Made by a program: the position numbers and the translations under genes. The notes beneath the pieces were generated by a model, which ran no database searches, was not told where the DNA came from, and worked only from the letters and a program-made list of their open reading frames with translations. Positions 26,493-35,118 of a stretch of 64,000 nt of DNA are shown in pieces (position 1 is the stretch's first letter; every line of letters begins with the position of its first letter). The DNA is from Rhodococcoides kroppenstedtii (GTDB taxonomy: Bacteria; Actinomycetota; Actinomycetes; Mycobacteriales; Mycobacteriaceae). The stretch is from assembly GCF_900111805.1 (NCBI RefSeq), contig NZ_FOJN01000011.1:62001-126000 (forward strand), read 5' to 3'.

Positions 26493-27851
26493 GTGATACC
26501 GAAGTCCTCGTCGATCCGTACCTTCGAATCACATCGAGTCTTCGTCGCCGCGACGATCGTCGGCGCGGTCGTGGCGGTGATCGCGCACGATCGACTGATC
26601 CCGTTCGACGTCCCCAAGTTCGGGCTCTTCCGCTTCGGTATCGACGCCCTGGTCTACCGCGCCGGCGGCGCGACCGTGTGGACGTCGGCGCCGCTCTACG
26701 CGCACGACCTGGTCGGCGAACTGCCGTTCACCTATCCCCCGTTCGCGGCCGTCGTCTTCGCCCCGCTGGGCCTGGTGTCCGAGGCCACCACACACCTGAT
26801 CTTCTGGCTCGGCAACCTCGTGCTGATCTACCTGATCGTGCGGTTCTGCTGGCTGCACCTGGGGTTCCGCGACGACCGCAGCCTGCACGTGGTCTCCGCG
26901 GCGCTGACGGTGATCGTCACCTGGCTCGAGCCGGTGCGCATGACGATCTGGCTGGGACAGATCAATCTGGCTCTGCTCGCCCTCGTCCTCTTCGACCTCG
27001 GCCGGGGCGAGCGCAGCCGGCTCCGCGGCATCGGCGTCGGCATCGCCACCGGGATCAAGATGACGCCGGGGTTGTTCCTGATCCACCTGGGTCTGACCCG
27101 GCAATGGGGCGCGCTCGTCACCGCGGTGGTCACCGCGGCCGCCACCGTCGTCGTCGGCTTCGTCGTCCTGTTCTCCGACGCCGCGACGTACTGGTTCGGC
27201 GCGATCTCGGATTCCTCCCGGATCGGAGACATCACCTCGGGAGCCAATCAGTCGCTGCGGGCGTCGGTGCCGCGATGGTTCGGCGTGGCCGACTCGAACA
27301 CGGTGGCGTGGATCCTCGTGGCGGCCGTCGTCGCAATCGCCGGACTGCTGGTCGCGGCCGCCGCCCACCGCCGGGGCCTGCCACTGCTCGGCCTGATCGT
27401 CTGCGGCCTGACGGCGCCGCTGATCTCCCCGTTCTCCTGGGGCCACCACTGGGTGTGGCTGCTCCCGCTGTTCCTCGTCTGCGTGGACGTGGCCCTGCGC
27501 TCCTCGTCGCCGCTCGCGTGGCTGCTTCCGACGGTCGCCGCCCTGCCGCAGATCGCGTGGTTCTGGGTCGCCCCCGGTGACGTCTACGCCATCGGGACGT
27601 TCATGCTGCCGCCGTCGTCACGTCTGGAGGGCGTCGCCTACCAGACGGTCTACCCCACCACCGGGGTCCTGGTGATCGTGGTGGTCGCTCTCGTCCTTCG
27701 CTTCTGTGACTTCCCTCACATCACGAGTCGGTCACGGAGCGATGACGAGACGGGTGTCGACGCCCTCAGGGGCTCTCATCTGCACGAACCCGTACCCACT
27801 CCTCACAACGCCCGCGCGACGCGTCGACCAGCGGACGTTATGGAACGGTGA
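26493..27851 (+). CDS. GT87-family mannosyltransferase (DUF2029)
   Basis: A 452-aa integral membrane glycosyltransferase with about 10 helices. The GT-C signature is visible: an early acidic region FRFGIDALVYRAGG, then LPFTYPPFAAVVFAPLG and SPFSWGHHWVWLLPLF near the C-terminal half. Actinobacterial members (e.g. PimE relatives) use polyprenyl-phosphomannose to extend PIM/LM/LAM. A TAGAGT -10 (26480-26485) ends 7 nt before the GTG at 26493, favouring that leaderless start over the GTG at 26484. Its 3' end carries a CRP-type site and the -35 of the following rpfA promoter. Confidence 0.85.
   Translation: MIPKSSSIRTFESHRVFVAATIVGAVVAVIAHDRLIPFDVPKFGLFRFGIDALVYRAGGATVWTSAPLYAHDLVGELPFTYPPFAAVVFAPLGLVSEATTHLIFWLGNLVLIYLIVRFCWLHLGFRDDRSLHVVSAALTVIVTWLEPVRMTIWLGQINLALLALVLFDLGRGERSRLRGIGVGIATGIKMTPGLFLIHLGLTRQWGALVTAVVTAAATVVVGFVVLFSDAATYWFGAISDSSRIGDITSGANQSLRASVPRWFGVADSNTVAWILVAAVVAIAGLLVAAAAHRRGLPLLGLIVCGLTAPLISPFSWGHHWVWLLPLFLVCVDVALRSSSPLAWLLPTVAALPQIAWFWVAPGDVYAIGTFMLPPSSRLEGVAYQTVYPTTGVLVIVVVALVLRFCDFPHITSRSRSDDETGVDALRGSHLHEPVPTPHNARATRRPADVMER
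27705..27720. promoter_or_regulatory. CRP/GlxR-type binding site
   Basis: TGTGACTTCCCTCACA is an exact match to the TGTGA-N6-TCACA consensus. It lies within the last 50 codons of the mannosyltransferase gene, about 150 bp upstream of the rpfA -10. CRP-type control of rpf genes is known in M. tuberculosis (Rv3676) and C. glutamicum (GlxR); the distance here is larger than usual. Confidence 0.6.
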
Positions 27852-27877
27852 CATCACTGCCCGTTTCGTAATAGTGT
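27848..27877 (+). promoter_or_regulatory. Predicted rpfA promoter
   Basis: GTGACA (27848-27853) and TAGTGT (27872-27877) are separated by 18 bp, predicting transcription start near 27884 and a leader of about 275 nt that contains the riboswitch. The -35 overlaps the stop codon of the upstream gene. Confidence 0.55.
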
Positions 27878-27949
27878 CCCCTTCGGCCGGAACACACGGC
27901 CACGTTCGACCCGCCGCGCTCAACCTCGTCCCGCGGGAATCGAACGGAC

Positions 27950-28140
27950 ATCACGGACCGAAGTCAGGGGCGAGGGCGGGGGACCCACCACGTCCTTCGT
28001 AGATGACCGGCCGACCGTCGCACCCCCCCCGGGAGCGGCGCGGCCTCGGGGTGAAGCCTCGCCCGTTCCAAGCCGGGAACGACGCGGGGCCGGGCTACCT
28101 CTCAGCCCGAATCCGACAGCTGACCTCGCAGGCGCGTGTG
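27950..28140 (+). ncRNA. ydaO-yuaA (cyclic di-AMP) riboswitch
   Basis: The leader of rpfA contains the conserved blocks of this class: GGGGGACCCACC (27979-27990), CTCGGGGTGAAGCCTCGCCC (28044-28063) and the 3' hallmark CCCGAATCCGACAGCTGACC (28106-28125) followed by TCGCAGGCG. The same class controls rpfA-type genes in other actinobacteria. Ligand binding is expected to stop expression of the downstream resuscitation factor. Boundaries are approximate. Confidence 0.85.
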
Positions 28141-28157
28141 GAGAGGAAACAACGAAC

Positions 28158-28751
28158 ATGGGACGTCACCGCAAGCCGAGTACCGCAGGCAAGACCGTCG
28201 CCAAGGTCGCCGTCACCGGCGCCCTGGTCGGCACCGCCGGCATCGCCTTCAGCGGCACCGCCACCGCGGCACCCGACTCCGACTGGGACCGGCTCGCACA
28301 GTGCGAGGCGGGCGGCAACTGGGGCATCAACACCGGCAACGGTTTCCAGGGCGGACTGCAGTTCTCGCCCAGCACCTGGACCGGACACGGCGGCGGCGAA
28401 TTCGCTGCCACCGCCAACCAGGCCTCGCGCGAAGAGCAGATCGTGGTGGCCGAACGCGTGCTCGAGTCGCAGGGCTGGGGCGCCTGGCCCTCCTGCTCCG
28501 CCAAGCTCGGCCTGTCGAGCGCCCCCACCCAGCGTGATGCACCGGCCCAGACGGCGCCCGTGCCCGCGCCGGCCCCTGCCCTCCCGGACCTGACCAGCGT
28601 CCCCTCCACCGAGCAGGCGCTGCAGGGACTGACCGACCTCGTCCGGACCGTCACCGACGATCCCGCCGTCGTCGAGTTCGTGCGCTCCGCCGTCGCCGAC
28701 CCCCAGGTCTCGGCGTTCATCGAGGCGAACCAGAACCTGCTGCCGCGCTGA
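28158..28751 (+). CDS. rpfA: Resuscitation-promoting factor (RpfA-type transglycosylase)
   Basis: A 197-aa secreted muralytic enzyme. A signal peptide ends near TATAAP (about residue 40). The Rpf domain follows: SDWDRLAQCEAGGNWGINTG with the catalytic Glu, GGLQFSPSTWTGHGG and RVLESQGWGAWPSCSAKLG, with the conserved Cys pair. The C-terminal part is an Ala/Pro linker and a short helical region without a recognised binding domain. It cleaves peptidoglycan to wake dormant cells. GAGAGGAA precedes the ATG. Expression is probably controlled by the c-di-AMP riboswitch and possibly by a CRP-type protein. Confidence 0.93.
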   Translation: MGRHRKPSTAGKTVAKVAVTGALVGTAGIAFSGTATAAPDSDWDRLAQCEAGGNWGINTGNGFQGGLQFSPSTWTGHGGGEFAATANQASREEQIVVAERVLESQGWGAWPSCSAKLGLSSAPTQRDAPAQTAPVPAPAPALPDLTSVPSTEQALQGLTDLVRTVTDDPAVVEFVRSAVADPQVSAFIEANQNLLPR

Positions 28752-28765
28752 TCTCCCGCGACACG

Positions 28766-28807
28766 ACGACGAAGGCCCCGCACCGATCGGTGCGGGGCCT
28801 TCGTCGT
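28766..28807. terminator. Strong hairpin terminator after rpfA
   Basis: A perfect 42-bp palindrome centred at 28786/28787 with core GGCCCCGCACCGATCGGTGC, 14 bp after the rpfA stop. It lies between rpfA and the convergent 63-aa gene, so it can serve both directions. Confidence 0.85.
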
Positions 28808-28858
28808 GCCGACTGCTCGGCGGGCTGCGCGTTCGTGCCGACTGCTCGTCGGGCTGCG
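28804..28858. repeat. 29-bp-period direct repeat after rpfA terminator
   Basis: Two 26-bp copies (28804-28829 and 28833-28858) that begin TCGTGCCGACTGCTCG and differ at one base lie between the terminator and the stop codon of the minus-strand 63-aa gene. The first overlaps the terminator's right arm. Confidence 0.7.
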
Positions 28859-28860
28859 GA

Positions 28861-29052
28861 TCAGCGGTTGATGACGGTGTGCGGGTGCGCGTAGGGCAGG
28901 GACTCGGGCGGCAGCGGGAACTCGATCTCCTCGCCGTAGGGAGAGAGATTGCCCGCCCGGGCCGAGGTCAGTTCCGTCACCGCGTGGTCGTCGTCGCCGT
29001 TGCCCTGCGGCCAGCCCGGATCGACGTAGCGCTTCTTCTCGTTCTTCGCCAT
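28861..29052 (-). CDS. Small conserved hypothetical protein (Rv0863-like by position)
   Basis: A 63-aa hydrophilic protein starting [21 protein letters not shown] and ending in a Pro-rich [18 protein letters not shown] segment. It is divergent from the helicase-associated gene, as the similarly small Rv0863 is from Rv0862c. No domain is recognised; the high GC3 and conserved location support it being real. Confidence 0.6.
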   Translation of the reverse strand: MAKNEKKRYVDPGWPQGNGDDDHAVTELTSARAGNLSPYGEEIEFPLPPESLPYAHPHTVINR

Positions 29053-29165
29053 ACCTCATTCTGGCATCGACCGGTCCCGGCGTGGGTAACGACCCGGTCA
29101 CTCCCGCACCGGGGAGTCCCGGCCCCGGCCGGGCATGTCGCACCCACGTTCTACGCTCGATCACG

Positions 29166-31451
29166 ATGAGCACCGATCCGGGCGAGACGCCCCCGCTCGC
29201 GGACTGGCTGGCCGCGCGCAGCGACGAGGAGCTGGGCGAGCTGCTGCGCCTGCGTCCCGACCTCAGCGTTCCGCCCCCGGCGACGTTCGACATCCTCGCC
29301 GTGCGCGCGGAACAGCGCGCGTCGGTGCTGCGCGCGGTCGAGGACCTCGACACCCCCACCCTGACGGTGCTCGAACTGCTGCTCTTCGAGCAGGGCGACA
29401 CCGCCGCCGTCCCGCGGAAGCGCCTCGACGCGCTCGTGAACAAGCAGGCCACCAAGAAGGCCGTCGACGCCGCGCTGGCCACCCTGCGGTCGCTCGCACT
29501 GGTGCGCGGGACGACGGACCTGCGGACCGTGTCCGCGGCCCGGGACGCACTGCCGTGGCGCGTCGGTCGTTTCGTGACCGCCGATCGCGGCCTCACCGAG
29601 GAGTCCGTCGCCGCGGCGCTGGAGCAGATCGACGACCGCCGGCGTGAGCTGCTCACCACCCTCTCGCGGTCGAGCAACCTCGGTCGCACCCGCGACGCCG
29701 CACCGGGCACCCCGTCGGACCGTCCCGTCCAGCAGTTGCTCGCGGCCGGGCTGCTCGGTCGCGTCGACCACGAGACGGTCGAGCTCCCCCAGCAGGTGAG
29801 CCAGGTGCTGCGCGGCGAGCCGGTCTCCGACCCGACCAGGCTCACCCCACCGCCCGCCGAGCGCGAGATCCAGAACCCGCGGGACGTCGACGCGGCTGCC
29901 GCGGGCGAGGCGCTGGAGTTGCTGCGGCTGTGCGAGAACGTGCTGGCGGCGCTCGGCAGCACGCCCGCTCCCGCACTGAAGGCGGGCGGGCTCGGAGTGC
30001 GCGAGCTCCGCCGGATCGCCAAGACCTGCGACCTCGACGAGACTCAGGCCGCGTTCCTCGTCGAGCTCCTCGCCGCGGCGGGCCTGCTCGCCTCCGGCGC
30101 CCCGGACCCGTCGCCGCCGTCCGACACCGACGATCACTGGGCACCCACGTCCGCCGCCGACGCCTGGCTCGCCTCCCCACCCGCGGTGCGGTGGGCGGCG
30201 CTGGCCGGTGCCTGGCTCGACCTGCCGCGGCTCCCGTGGTCGGTCGGCATGCGCGACGCCAACGACAAGCCGATCGCCGCGCTGTCCGACGAGGCCCGGT
30301 CCGTCGCCGCGCCCCGTGACCGCCGCGTCGTCCTCGGCGTCCTCGCCGACCTCGACGCCGGCGTCACCGTTGCGCGGGACGACGTGGTCCGCATCGCCAC
30401 GTGGCGACGGCCGCGTCTGGCCGGCCGGCTCACCCGGCACGCGGTCTCCCGCTACCTCGACGAGGCCGGGGGCCTGGGCATCCTCGGCCGCGGTGCGGTG
30501 TCGACGCCCGGACGCGCTCTGCTCGCCGACACCGACCGCGACGCGGCCGCGGCCGCCATGGCGGACGCCCTCCCCGATCCCATCGACCACGTTCTGGTCC
30601 AGGCCGACCTCACGGTCGTCGCGCCCGGCCCGTTGACGCCCGAGTTGGCCCACACCATGGCCACCGTGGCGGACATCGAATCGGCCGGCGCCGCCACGAT
30701 GTACCGGGTCGACGAGAACACCTTGCGCCGGGCGTTGGACAGCGGCATGTCCGCCGCTCAGCTGCACGGGTTCTTCGGCGCACGGTCTCGCACGCCCGTC
30801 CCGCAGGCTCTGACCTACCTGATCGACGACGTCGCCCGCCGGCACGGCCGCCTGCGCGTCGGCATCGCGTCGTCGTTCGTCCGGTGCGAGGATCCGGCCC
30901 TGCTCGCCGAGGTCCTCGCCTCACCGGCCGCCGAGGCGCTCGCGCTGCGCGCGCTCGCCCCCACCGTGGCGGTGTCGCAGGCCCCGCTCGGCGACGTGCT
31001 CGAGGCCCTGCGCAGCGGGGGTTTCGCGCCCGCGGGCGAGGATTCGTCGGGCACCATCGTCGATCTGCGTCCCCGCGGCGCCCGGGTCCCCGTGCGCCGG
31101 AACCGCTCCGCGTATCGCACTCCGGTGGTGCCCACCGCGGACCAACGGGGACGGTTGGTCGCCGAGATGCGGGCCGGCACCAAGGCCGCCACCGCCCGGC
31201 GCACCGAAGGCGTCCGAGCCGACGGCACGCGGGCGAGCGGCGCGGCCACCATCTCCCTGCTCCAGCGCGCCGCGATCGCGCGGGCCGCGGTGACCATCGG
31301 GTACGTCGACGCCGCCGGGGTGTCGAGCCAGCGCGTCGTGGCTCCGGTCAGCGTCGGCGGGGGTCGGCTCGACGCCTGGGACGAGGACGCGGGGACCATG
31401 CGGCAGTTCACCCTGCACCGCATCACCTCGGTCGATCTCGTCGATCGGTGA
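29166..31451 (+). CDS. Helicase-associated XPB/Ssl2-like protein (Rv0862c family)
   Basis: A 761-aa protein of the actinobacterial 'helicase C-terminal domain' family. The N-terminus (LADWLAARSDEELGELLRLRPD) and winged-helix-like blocks are conserved; the central part includes DPIDHVLVQADLTVVAPGPL and TMYRVDENTLRRALDSG, the hallmark of helicase XPB/Ssl2 N-terminal-like domains, and the C-terminus ends in a WYL-like GYVDAAGVSSQRVVAPVSV. There is no Walker A, so it is not itself an ATPase. A TACGCT -10 (29152-29157) lies 8 nt before the ATG, suggesting a leaderless mRNA. It directly precedes the XPB helicase gene and probably works with it. Confidence 0.8.
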   Translation: MSTDPGETPPLADWLAARSDEELGELLRLRPDLSVPPPATFDILAVRAEQRASVLRAVEDLDTPTLTVLELLLFEQGDTAAVPRKRLDALVNKQATKKAVDAALATLRSLALVRGTTDLRTVSAARDALPWRVGRFVTADRGLTEESVAAALEQIDDRRRELLTTLSRSSNLGRTRDAAPGTPSDRPVQQLLAAGLLGRVDHETVELPQQVSQVLRGEPVSDPTRLTPPPAEREIQNPRDVDAAAAGEALELLRLCENVLAALGSTPAPALKAGGLGVRELRRIAKTCDLDETQAAFLVELLAAAGLLASGAPDPSPPSDTDDHWAPTSAADAWLASPPAVRWAALAGAWLDLPRLPWSVGMRDANDKPIAALSDEARSVAAPRDRRVVLGVLADLDAGVTVARDDVVRIATWRRPRLAGRLTRHAVSRYLDEAGGLGILGRGAVSTPGRALLADTDRDAAAAAMADALPDPIDHVLVQADLTVVAPGPLTPELAHTMATVADIESAGAATMYRVDENTLRRALDSGMSAAQLHGFFGARSRTPVPQALTYLIDDVARRHGRLRVGIASSFVRCEDPALLAEVLASPAAEALALRALAPTVAVSQAPLGDVLEALRSGGFAPAGEDSSGTIVDLRPRGARVPVRRNRSAYRTPVVPTADQRGRLVAEMRAGTKAATARRTEGVRADGTRASGAATISLLQRAAIARAAVTIGYVDAAGVSSQRVVAPVSVGGGRLDAWDEDAGTMRQFTLHRITSVDLVDR

Positions 31452-31544
31452 TCGGTCACACGGTCGTCGTCCGTCCGTGAACGGGCACAATGGAGTGGTT
31501 GCGCTGCGACCGTACCCGGTCGCGCGTGTGAGGAGAGTGAATCA

Positions 31545-33200
31545 GTGACCGACGGACCACTCATCGTCCAGTCCGACAAGACGCTCCTGCTCGAGGTGGA
31601 TCACGAGCTCGCCCCGCAGGCCCGCGCCGCCATCGCCCCGTTCGCCGAACTCGAGCGTGCGCCCGAGCACGTCCACACCTACCGCGTCACCCCGCTCGCG
31701 CTGTGGAACGCGCGCGCCGCCGGGCACGACGCCGAGCAGGTGGTCGACGCCCTGGTCACGTACTCGCGGTACGCCGTGCCGCAGCCGCTGCTGGTCGACG
31801 TCGTCGACACCATGGCGCGCTACGGCCGCCTGCAGCTCGTGAAGTCGCCCGTCCACGGCCTCTGCCTGGTGAGCCTCGACCGCGCCGTGCTCGAGGAGAT
31901 CCTGCGCCACAAGAAGATCGCCCCGATGCTGGGCGGACGCGTCGACGAGGACACCGTGCTGGTGCATCCGAGCGAGCGGGGCCGCCTCAAGCAGATGCTG
32001 CTCAAGGTGGGCTGGCCCGCCGAGGACCTCGCGGGGTACGTCGACGGCGAGGCCCACCCGATCGACCTCGACTTCACCGGCGGTCACTGGGAACTGCGCG
32101 ACTACCAGCAGATGGCCACGGACTCCTTCTGGGCCGGCGGATCCGGCGTGGTGGTCCTGCCCTGCGGCGCCGGCAAGACCATGGTGGGCGCCGCCGCGAT
32201 GGCGAAGGCACAGGCGACGACGCTCATCCTCGTCACCAACACGGTGGCGGGCCGGCAGTGGAAGCGCGAACTGATCGCGCGGACCTCGCTCACCGAGGAC
32301 GAGATCGGCGAATATTCGGGCGAGCGCAAGGAGATCCGCCCGGTCACCATCGCGACCTACCAGGTGATCACGCGTCGCACCAAGGGTGAGTACAAGCATC
32401 TCGAGCTGTTCGATTCGCGCGACTGGGGGCTGGTGATCTACGACGAGGTGCACCTGCTCCCCGCGCCTGTGTTCCGGATGACGGCCGACCTGCAGTCCCG
32501 CCGTCGGCTCGGTCTCACCGCCACGCTGGTCCGCGAGGACGGCCGCGAGGGCGACGTGTTCTCGCTGATCGGGCCGAAGCGGTACGACGCACCGTGGAAG
32601 GACATCGAGGCGCAGGGTTGGATCGCGCCCGCGGACTGCATCGAGGTGCGGGTGACGCTCACCGACGCCGAGCGGATGGCGTACGCCGTGGCGGAACCGG
32701 AGGAGCGGTACAAGCTCTGCTCCACCGCGCACACCAAGATCGCCGTGGTGAAGTCCATCCTGGACAAGCACCAGGACTCGCCGACGCTGGTGATCGGCGC
32801 GTACCTCGACCAGCTCGACGAGCTCGGCTCGGCCCTCGACGCCCCCGTCATCCAGGGATCGACCAAGAACAAGGAGCGCGAGGTGCTGTTCGACGCGTTC
32901 CGACGCGGCGAGATCAGTCGACTCGTGGTGAGCAAGGTGGCCAACTTCTCCATCGACCTGCCCGAGGCCTCGGTGGCCGTGCAGGTGTCGGGAACGTTCG
33001 GATCCCGCCAGGAGGAGGCCCAGCGGCTCGGTCGACTGCTGCGCCCCAAGCACGACGGTGGCCAGGCACACTTCTATTCGGTGGTCTCCCGCGACACGCT
33101 CGATGCCGAGTACGCCGCCCACCGGCAGCGATTCCTCGCCGAACAGGGGTACGCCTACCGGATCACCGATGCTGACGACTTGCTGGGACCGGCGATCTGA
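31545..33200 (+). CDS. XPB/ERCC3-type DNA helicase
   Basis: A 551-aa superfamily 2 helicase, orthologous by context to ercc3 (Rv0861c). Motif I is LPCGAGKTM (about residues 202-210), motif II YDEVH, motif III GLTATLVRED and motif VI QRLGRLLRPK; an N-terminal damage-recognition-like domain precedes the helicase core (WELRDYQQMATDSFW is the Q-like region). Mycobacterial XPB unwinds 3'-5' and anneals DNA. The GTG at 31545 has AGGAG 9 nt upstream. It follows the Rv0862c-like partner by 93 bp in the same direction. Confidence 0.92.
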   Translation: MTDGPLIVQSDKTLLLEVDHELAPQARAAIAPFAELERAPEHVHTYRVTPLALWNARAAGHDAEQVVDALVTYSRYAVPQPLLVDVVDTMARYGRLQLVKSPVHGLCLVSLDRAVLEEILRHKKIAPMLGGRVDEDTVLVHPSERGRLKQMLLKVGWPAEDLAGYVDGEAHPIDLDFTGGHWELRDYQQMATDSFWAGGSGVVVLPCGAGKTMVGAAAMAKAQATTLILVTNTVAGRQWKRELIARTSLTEDEIGEYSGERKEIRPVTIATYQVITRRTKGEYKHLELFDSRDWGLVIYDEVHLLPAPVFRMTADLQSRRRLGLTATLVREDGREGDVFSLIGPKRYDAPWKDIEAQGWIAPADCIEVRVTLTDAERMAYAVAEPEERYKLCSTAHTKIAVVKSILDKHQDSPTLVIGAYLDQLDELGSALDAPVIQGSTKNKEREVLFDAFRRGEISRLVVSKVANFSIDLPEASVAVQVSGTFGSRQEEAQRLGRLLRPKHDGGQAHFYSVVSRDTLDAEYAAHRQRFLAEQGYAYRITDADDLLGPAI

Positions 33201-33252
33201 CCGTTCTGGCAGGATCGTCTGTCGACCCAACAGCGCGAGGAACGGCGAGCGA

Positions 33253-33939
33253 GTGCGGCATTTCGAGTTTGCGGTGGACCACGGACACGCCAAGGCGGTG
33301 AACGAGACCCTCGGGGACGTCCGGCGTCTCCGCGTGTCGTCGATCATCGTCGGGTTGCTCTTCGCGGCCGGCGCGGTGTGGCTCTACCTGCGGCACTCCC
33401 CCTGGTCGTACATCCTGGCCGCCGTCCTCGCGGTGGCCGCCGTGATGTCGTGGTGGGTGTCGGTGTGGGCACCGCGGAAGGTCGGATCCATCGAGGACCT
33501 GTACCGGCGCGGCCCGCTGGTTCCGGCCATGGTGTCCGAGACCCGCCCGCGCGGCGCGACCATCCTCGCCCTGATCGACATCGCCAAGCCCGAGACGGCG
33601 GTGCCGCACTACGCCCTGGTGGTGCGCAACGTCCGCGCTCTGCCGGGGCACACTCTCACCGAGGGCGAGCGGGTGCCGTCCGTGGCCGTGCTGAGCGATC
33701 GCAACACCTCCTCCACCGCCGAGACGTGGCAGTTGGTCAGCCCCATGCCCATCGCGTGGGGCACGCGGGACCGCGGGGTGCTCCGCCGGGCCGTCGACGC
33801 CGTCGACCCGGTCGAATGGCAACTGCTGCGGAAGAACCTGGCCGTGTCGGAGAAGGTGCGCGGCGCCGAGAACGAGCGCATGCTGATCGACCCCCACGAC
33901 CTGCCGGCCGAGCTCCTCGACCGGGGCGACGACGCATGA
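33253..33939 (+). CDS. DUF3239 family membrane protein
   Basis: A 228-aa protein with two adjacent membrane helices (about residues 32-75: SSIIVGLLFAAGAVWLYL and YILAAVLAVAAVMSWWVSVW) followed by a cytoplasmic DUF3239 domain with GPLVPAMVSETRPRGATILALI and a C-terminal NERMLIDPHDLP. Function unknown. The GTG at 33253 is chosen because an open frame upstream overlaps the helicase gene. The stop overlaps the DapC-like start codon (ATGA), so the two are translationally coupled. Confidence 0.75.
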   Translation: MRHFEFAVDHGHAKAVNETLGDVRRLRVSSIIVGLLFAAGAVWLYLRHSPWSYILAAVLAVAAVMSWWVSVWAPRKVGSIEDLYRRGPLVPAMVSETRPRGATILALIDIAKPETAVPHYALVVRNVRALPGHTLTEGERVPSVAVLSDRNTSSTAETWQLVSPMPIAWGTRDRGVLRRAVDAVDPVEWQLLRKNLAVSEKVRGAENERMLIDPHDLPAELLDRGDDA

Positions 33940-35111
33940 CCGCAGCTCGCACCGTCCCCCGCCTGCGCCCCTTCGCCTCCACCGTCTTCGCCGAGATGAC
34001 CGCCCTCGCCGGCCGGTACGACGCCGTCAACCTGGGCCAGGGTTTCCCGGACACCGACGGGCCGCCGCGCATGCTCGAGGTGGCGCGCGAGGCCATCGCC
34101 TCGGGACTGAACCAGTACCCGCCGGGACCGGGCATGCCCGTCCTGCGTCACGCGATCGCCGACGACCGCCGACGCCGCTACGGCCAGGACCTCGACCCGG
34201 ACACCGAGGTGCTGGTCACCGTGGGTGCCACCGAGGCGATCAGCGCCACCATGCTCGCGCTCGTCGAACCGGGTGACGACGTCCTGCTGATCGAGCCGTA
34301 CTACGACGCCTACGCGGCGGCGGTCGCCCTCGCCGGGGCGACCCGGCGGACGGTCCCGCTGGTGTCGGACGGCGACCGCTTCGTGCTCGACGTCGACGCG
34401 CTGCGCGCCGCGGTCACCCCCGCGACCCGCATGATCGTGGTGAATTCGCCCCACAACCCCACCGGCACGGTCTTCTCGCGCGCGGAGCTGACGGCGATCG
34501 CCGAGGTGGCCTGCGAGCACGATCTGATCGCGCTCACCGACGAGGTGTACGAGCGGCTGGTCTTCGACGACGCCGAGCACGTGCCGCTGGCGACGCTGCC
34601 GGGCATGGCGGACCGCACGATCACGGTCTCCAGCGCGGCCAAGACGTTCAACGCGACCGGGTGGAAGACGGGCTGGGCGTGCGGTCCGGCGCCGTTGATC
34701 GCCGCGGTCAAGACGGCCAAGCAATTCCTCACGTTCGTCGGCGGCGCGCCGTTCCAGCCCGCGGTGGCGCACGCGCTGACGGAGGAGGGCGACTGGGTGG
34801 AGGCGCTGCGCACCGACCTGCAGCGCAAGCGTGACCTGCTGTCCACGGCCCTGGCGGATGCCGGTTTCGGCGTGAAGCACAGCGCGGGAACGTATTTCGT
34901 GTGCGCCGACATCGCACCCCTCGGCGAGACGGACGCCGACGCCTTCTGCCGCGCGCTGCCCGAACGGATCGGGGTGGTCGCCGTTCCGGTCGACGCGTTC
35001 GTCGATCACCGCGAATCCTGGTCCACCCTGGTGCGATTCGCCTTCTGCAAGAAGGACGAGGTGCTTCGGGACGGCGCTCGTCGCCTCGCCTCCGTGCGAC
35101 GGGCCGACTAG
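33936..35111 (+). CDS. dapC: Class I/II aminotransferase, DapC-like
   Basis: A 391-aa PLP-dependent aminotransferase. Features are the substrate loop VNLGQGFPDTDGP (about residues 31-43), YPPGPGMPVLRHAIA, the NSPHNPTG motif (about 169-176), the Asp of LTDEVYERL and the Schiff-base lysine in SSAAKTFNATGWKTGW (about residue 235). By position it matches Rv0858c, annotated as N-succinyldiaminopimelate aminotransferase of lysine/peptidoglycan synthesis; kynurenine or methionine aminotransferase activity is an alternative for this subfamily. It is coupled to DUF3239 upstream. Confidence 0.85.
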   Translation: MTAARTVPRLRPFASTVFAEMTALAGRYDAVNLGQGFPDTDGPPRMLEVAREAIASGLNQYPPGPGMPVLRHAIADDRRRRYGQDLDPDTEVLVTVGATEAISATMLALVEPGDDVLLIEPYYDAYAAAVALAGATRRTVPLVSDGDRFVLDVDALRAAVTPATRMIVVNSPHNPTGTVFSRAELTAIAEVACEHDLIALTDEVYERLVFDDAEHVPLATLPGMADRTITVSSAAKTFNATGWKTGWACGPAPLIAAVKTAKQFLTFVGGAPFQPAVAHALTEEGDWVEALRTDLQRKRDLLSTALADAGFGVKHSAGTYFVCADIAPLGETDADAFCRALPERIGVVAVPVDAFVDHRESWSTLVRFAFCKKDEVLRDGARRLASVRRAD

Positions 35112-35118
35112 GCGCGCG

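Noticed and set aside
27847-27858. GTGACATCAC as a second CRP site
   Set aside because: The arms GTGA/TCAC are only 2 bp apart instead of 6, and the segment overlaps the proposed -35.
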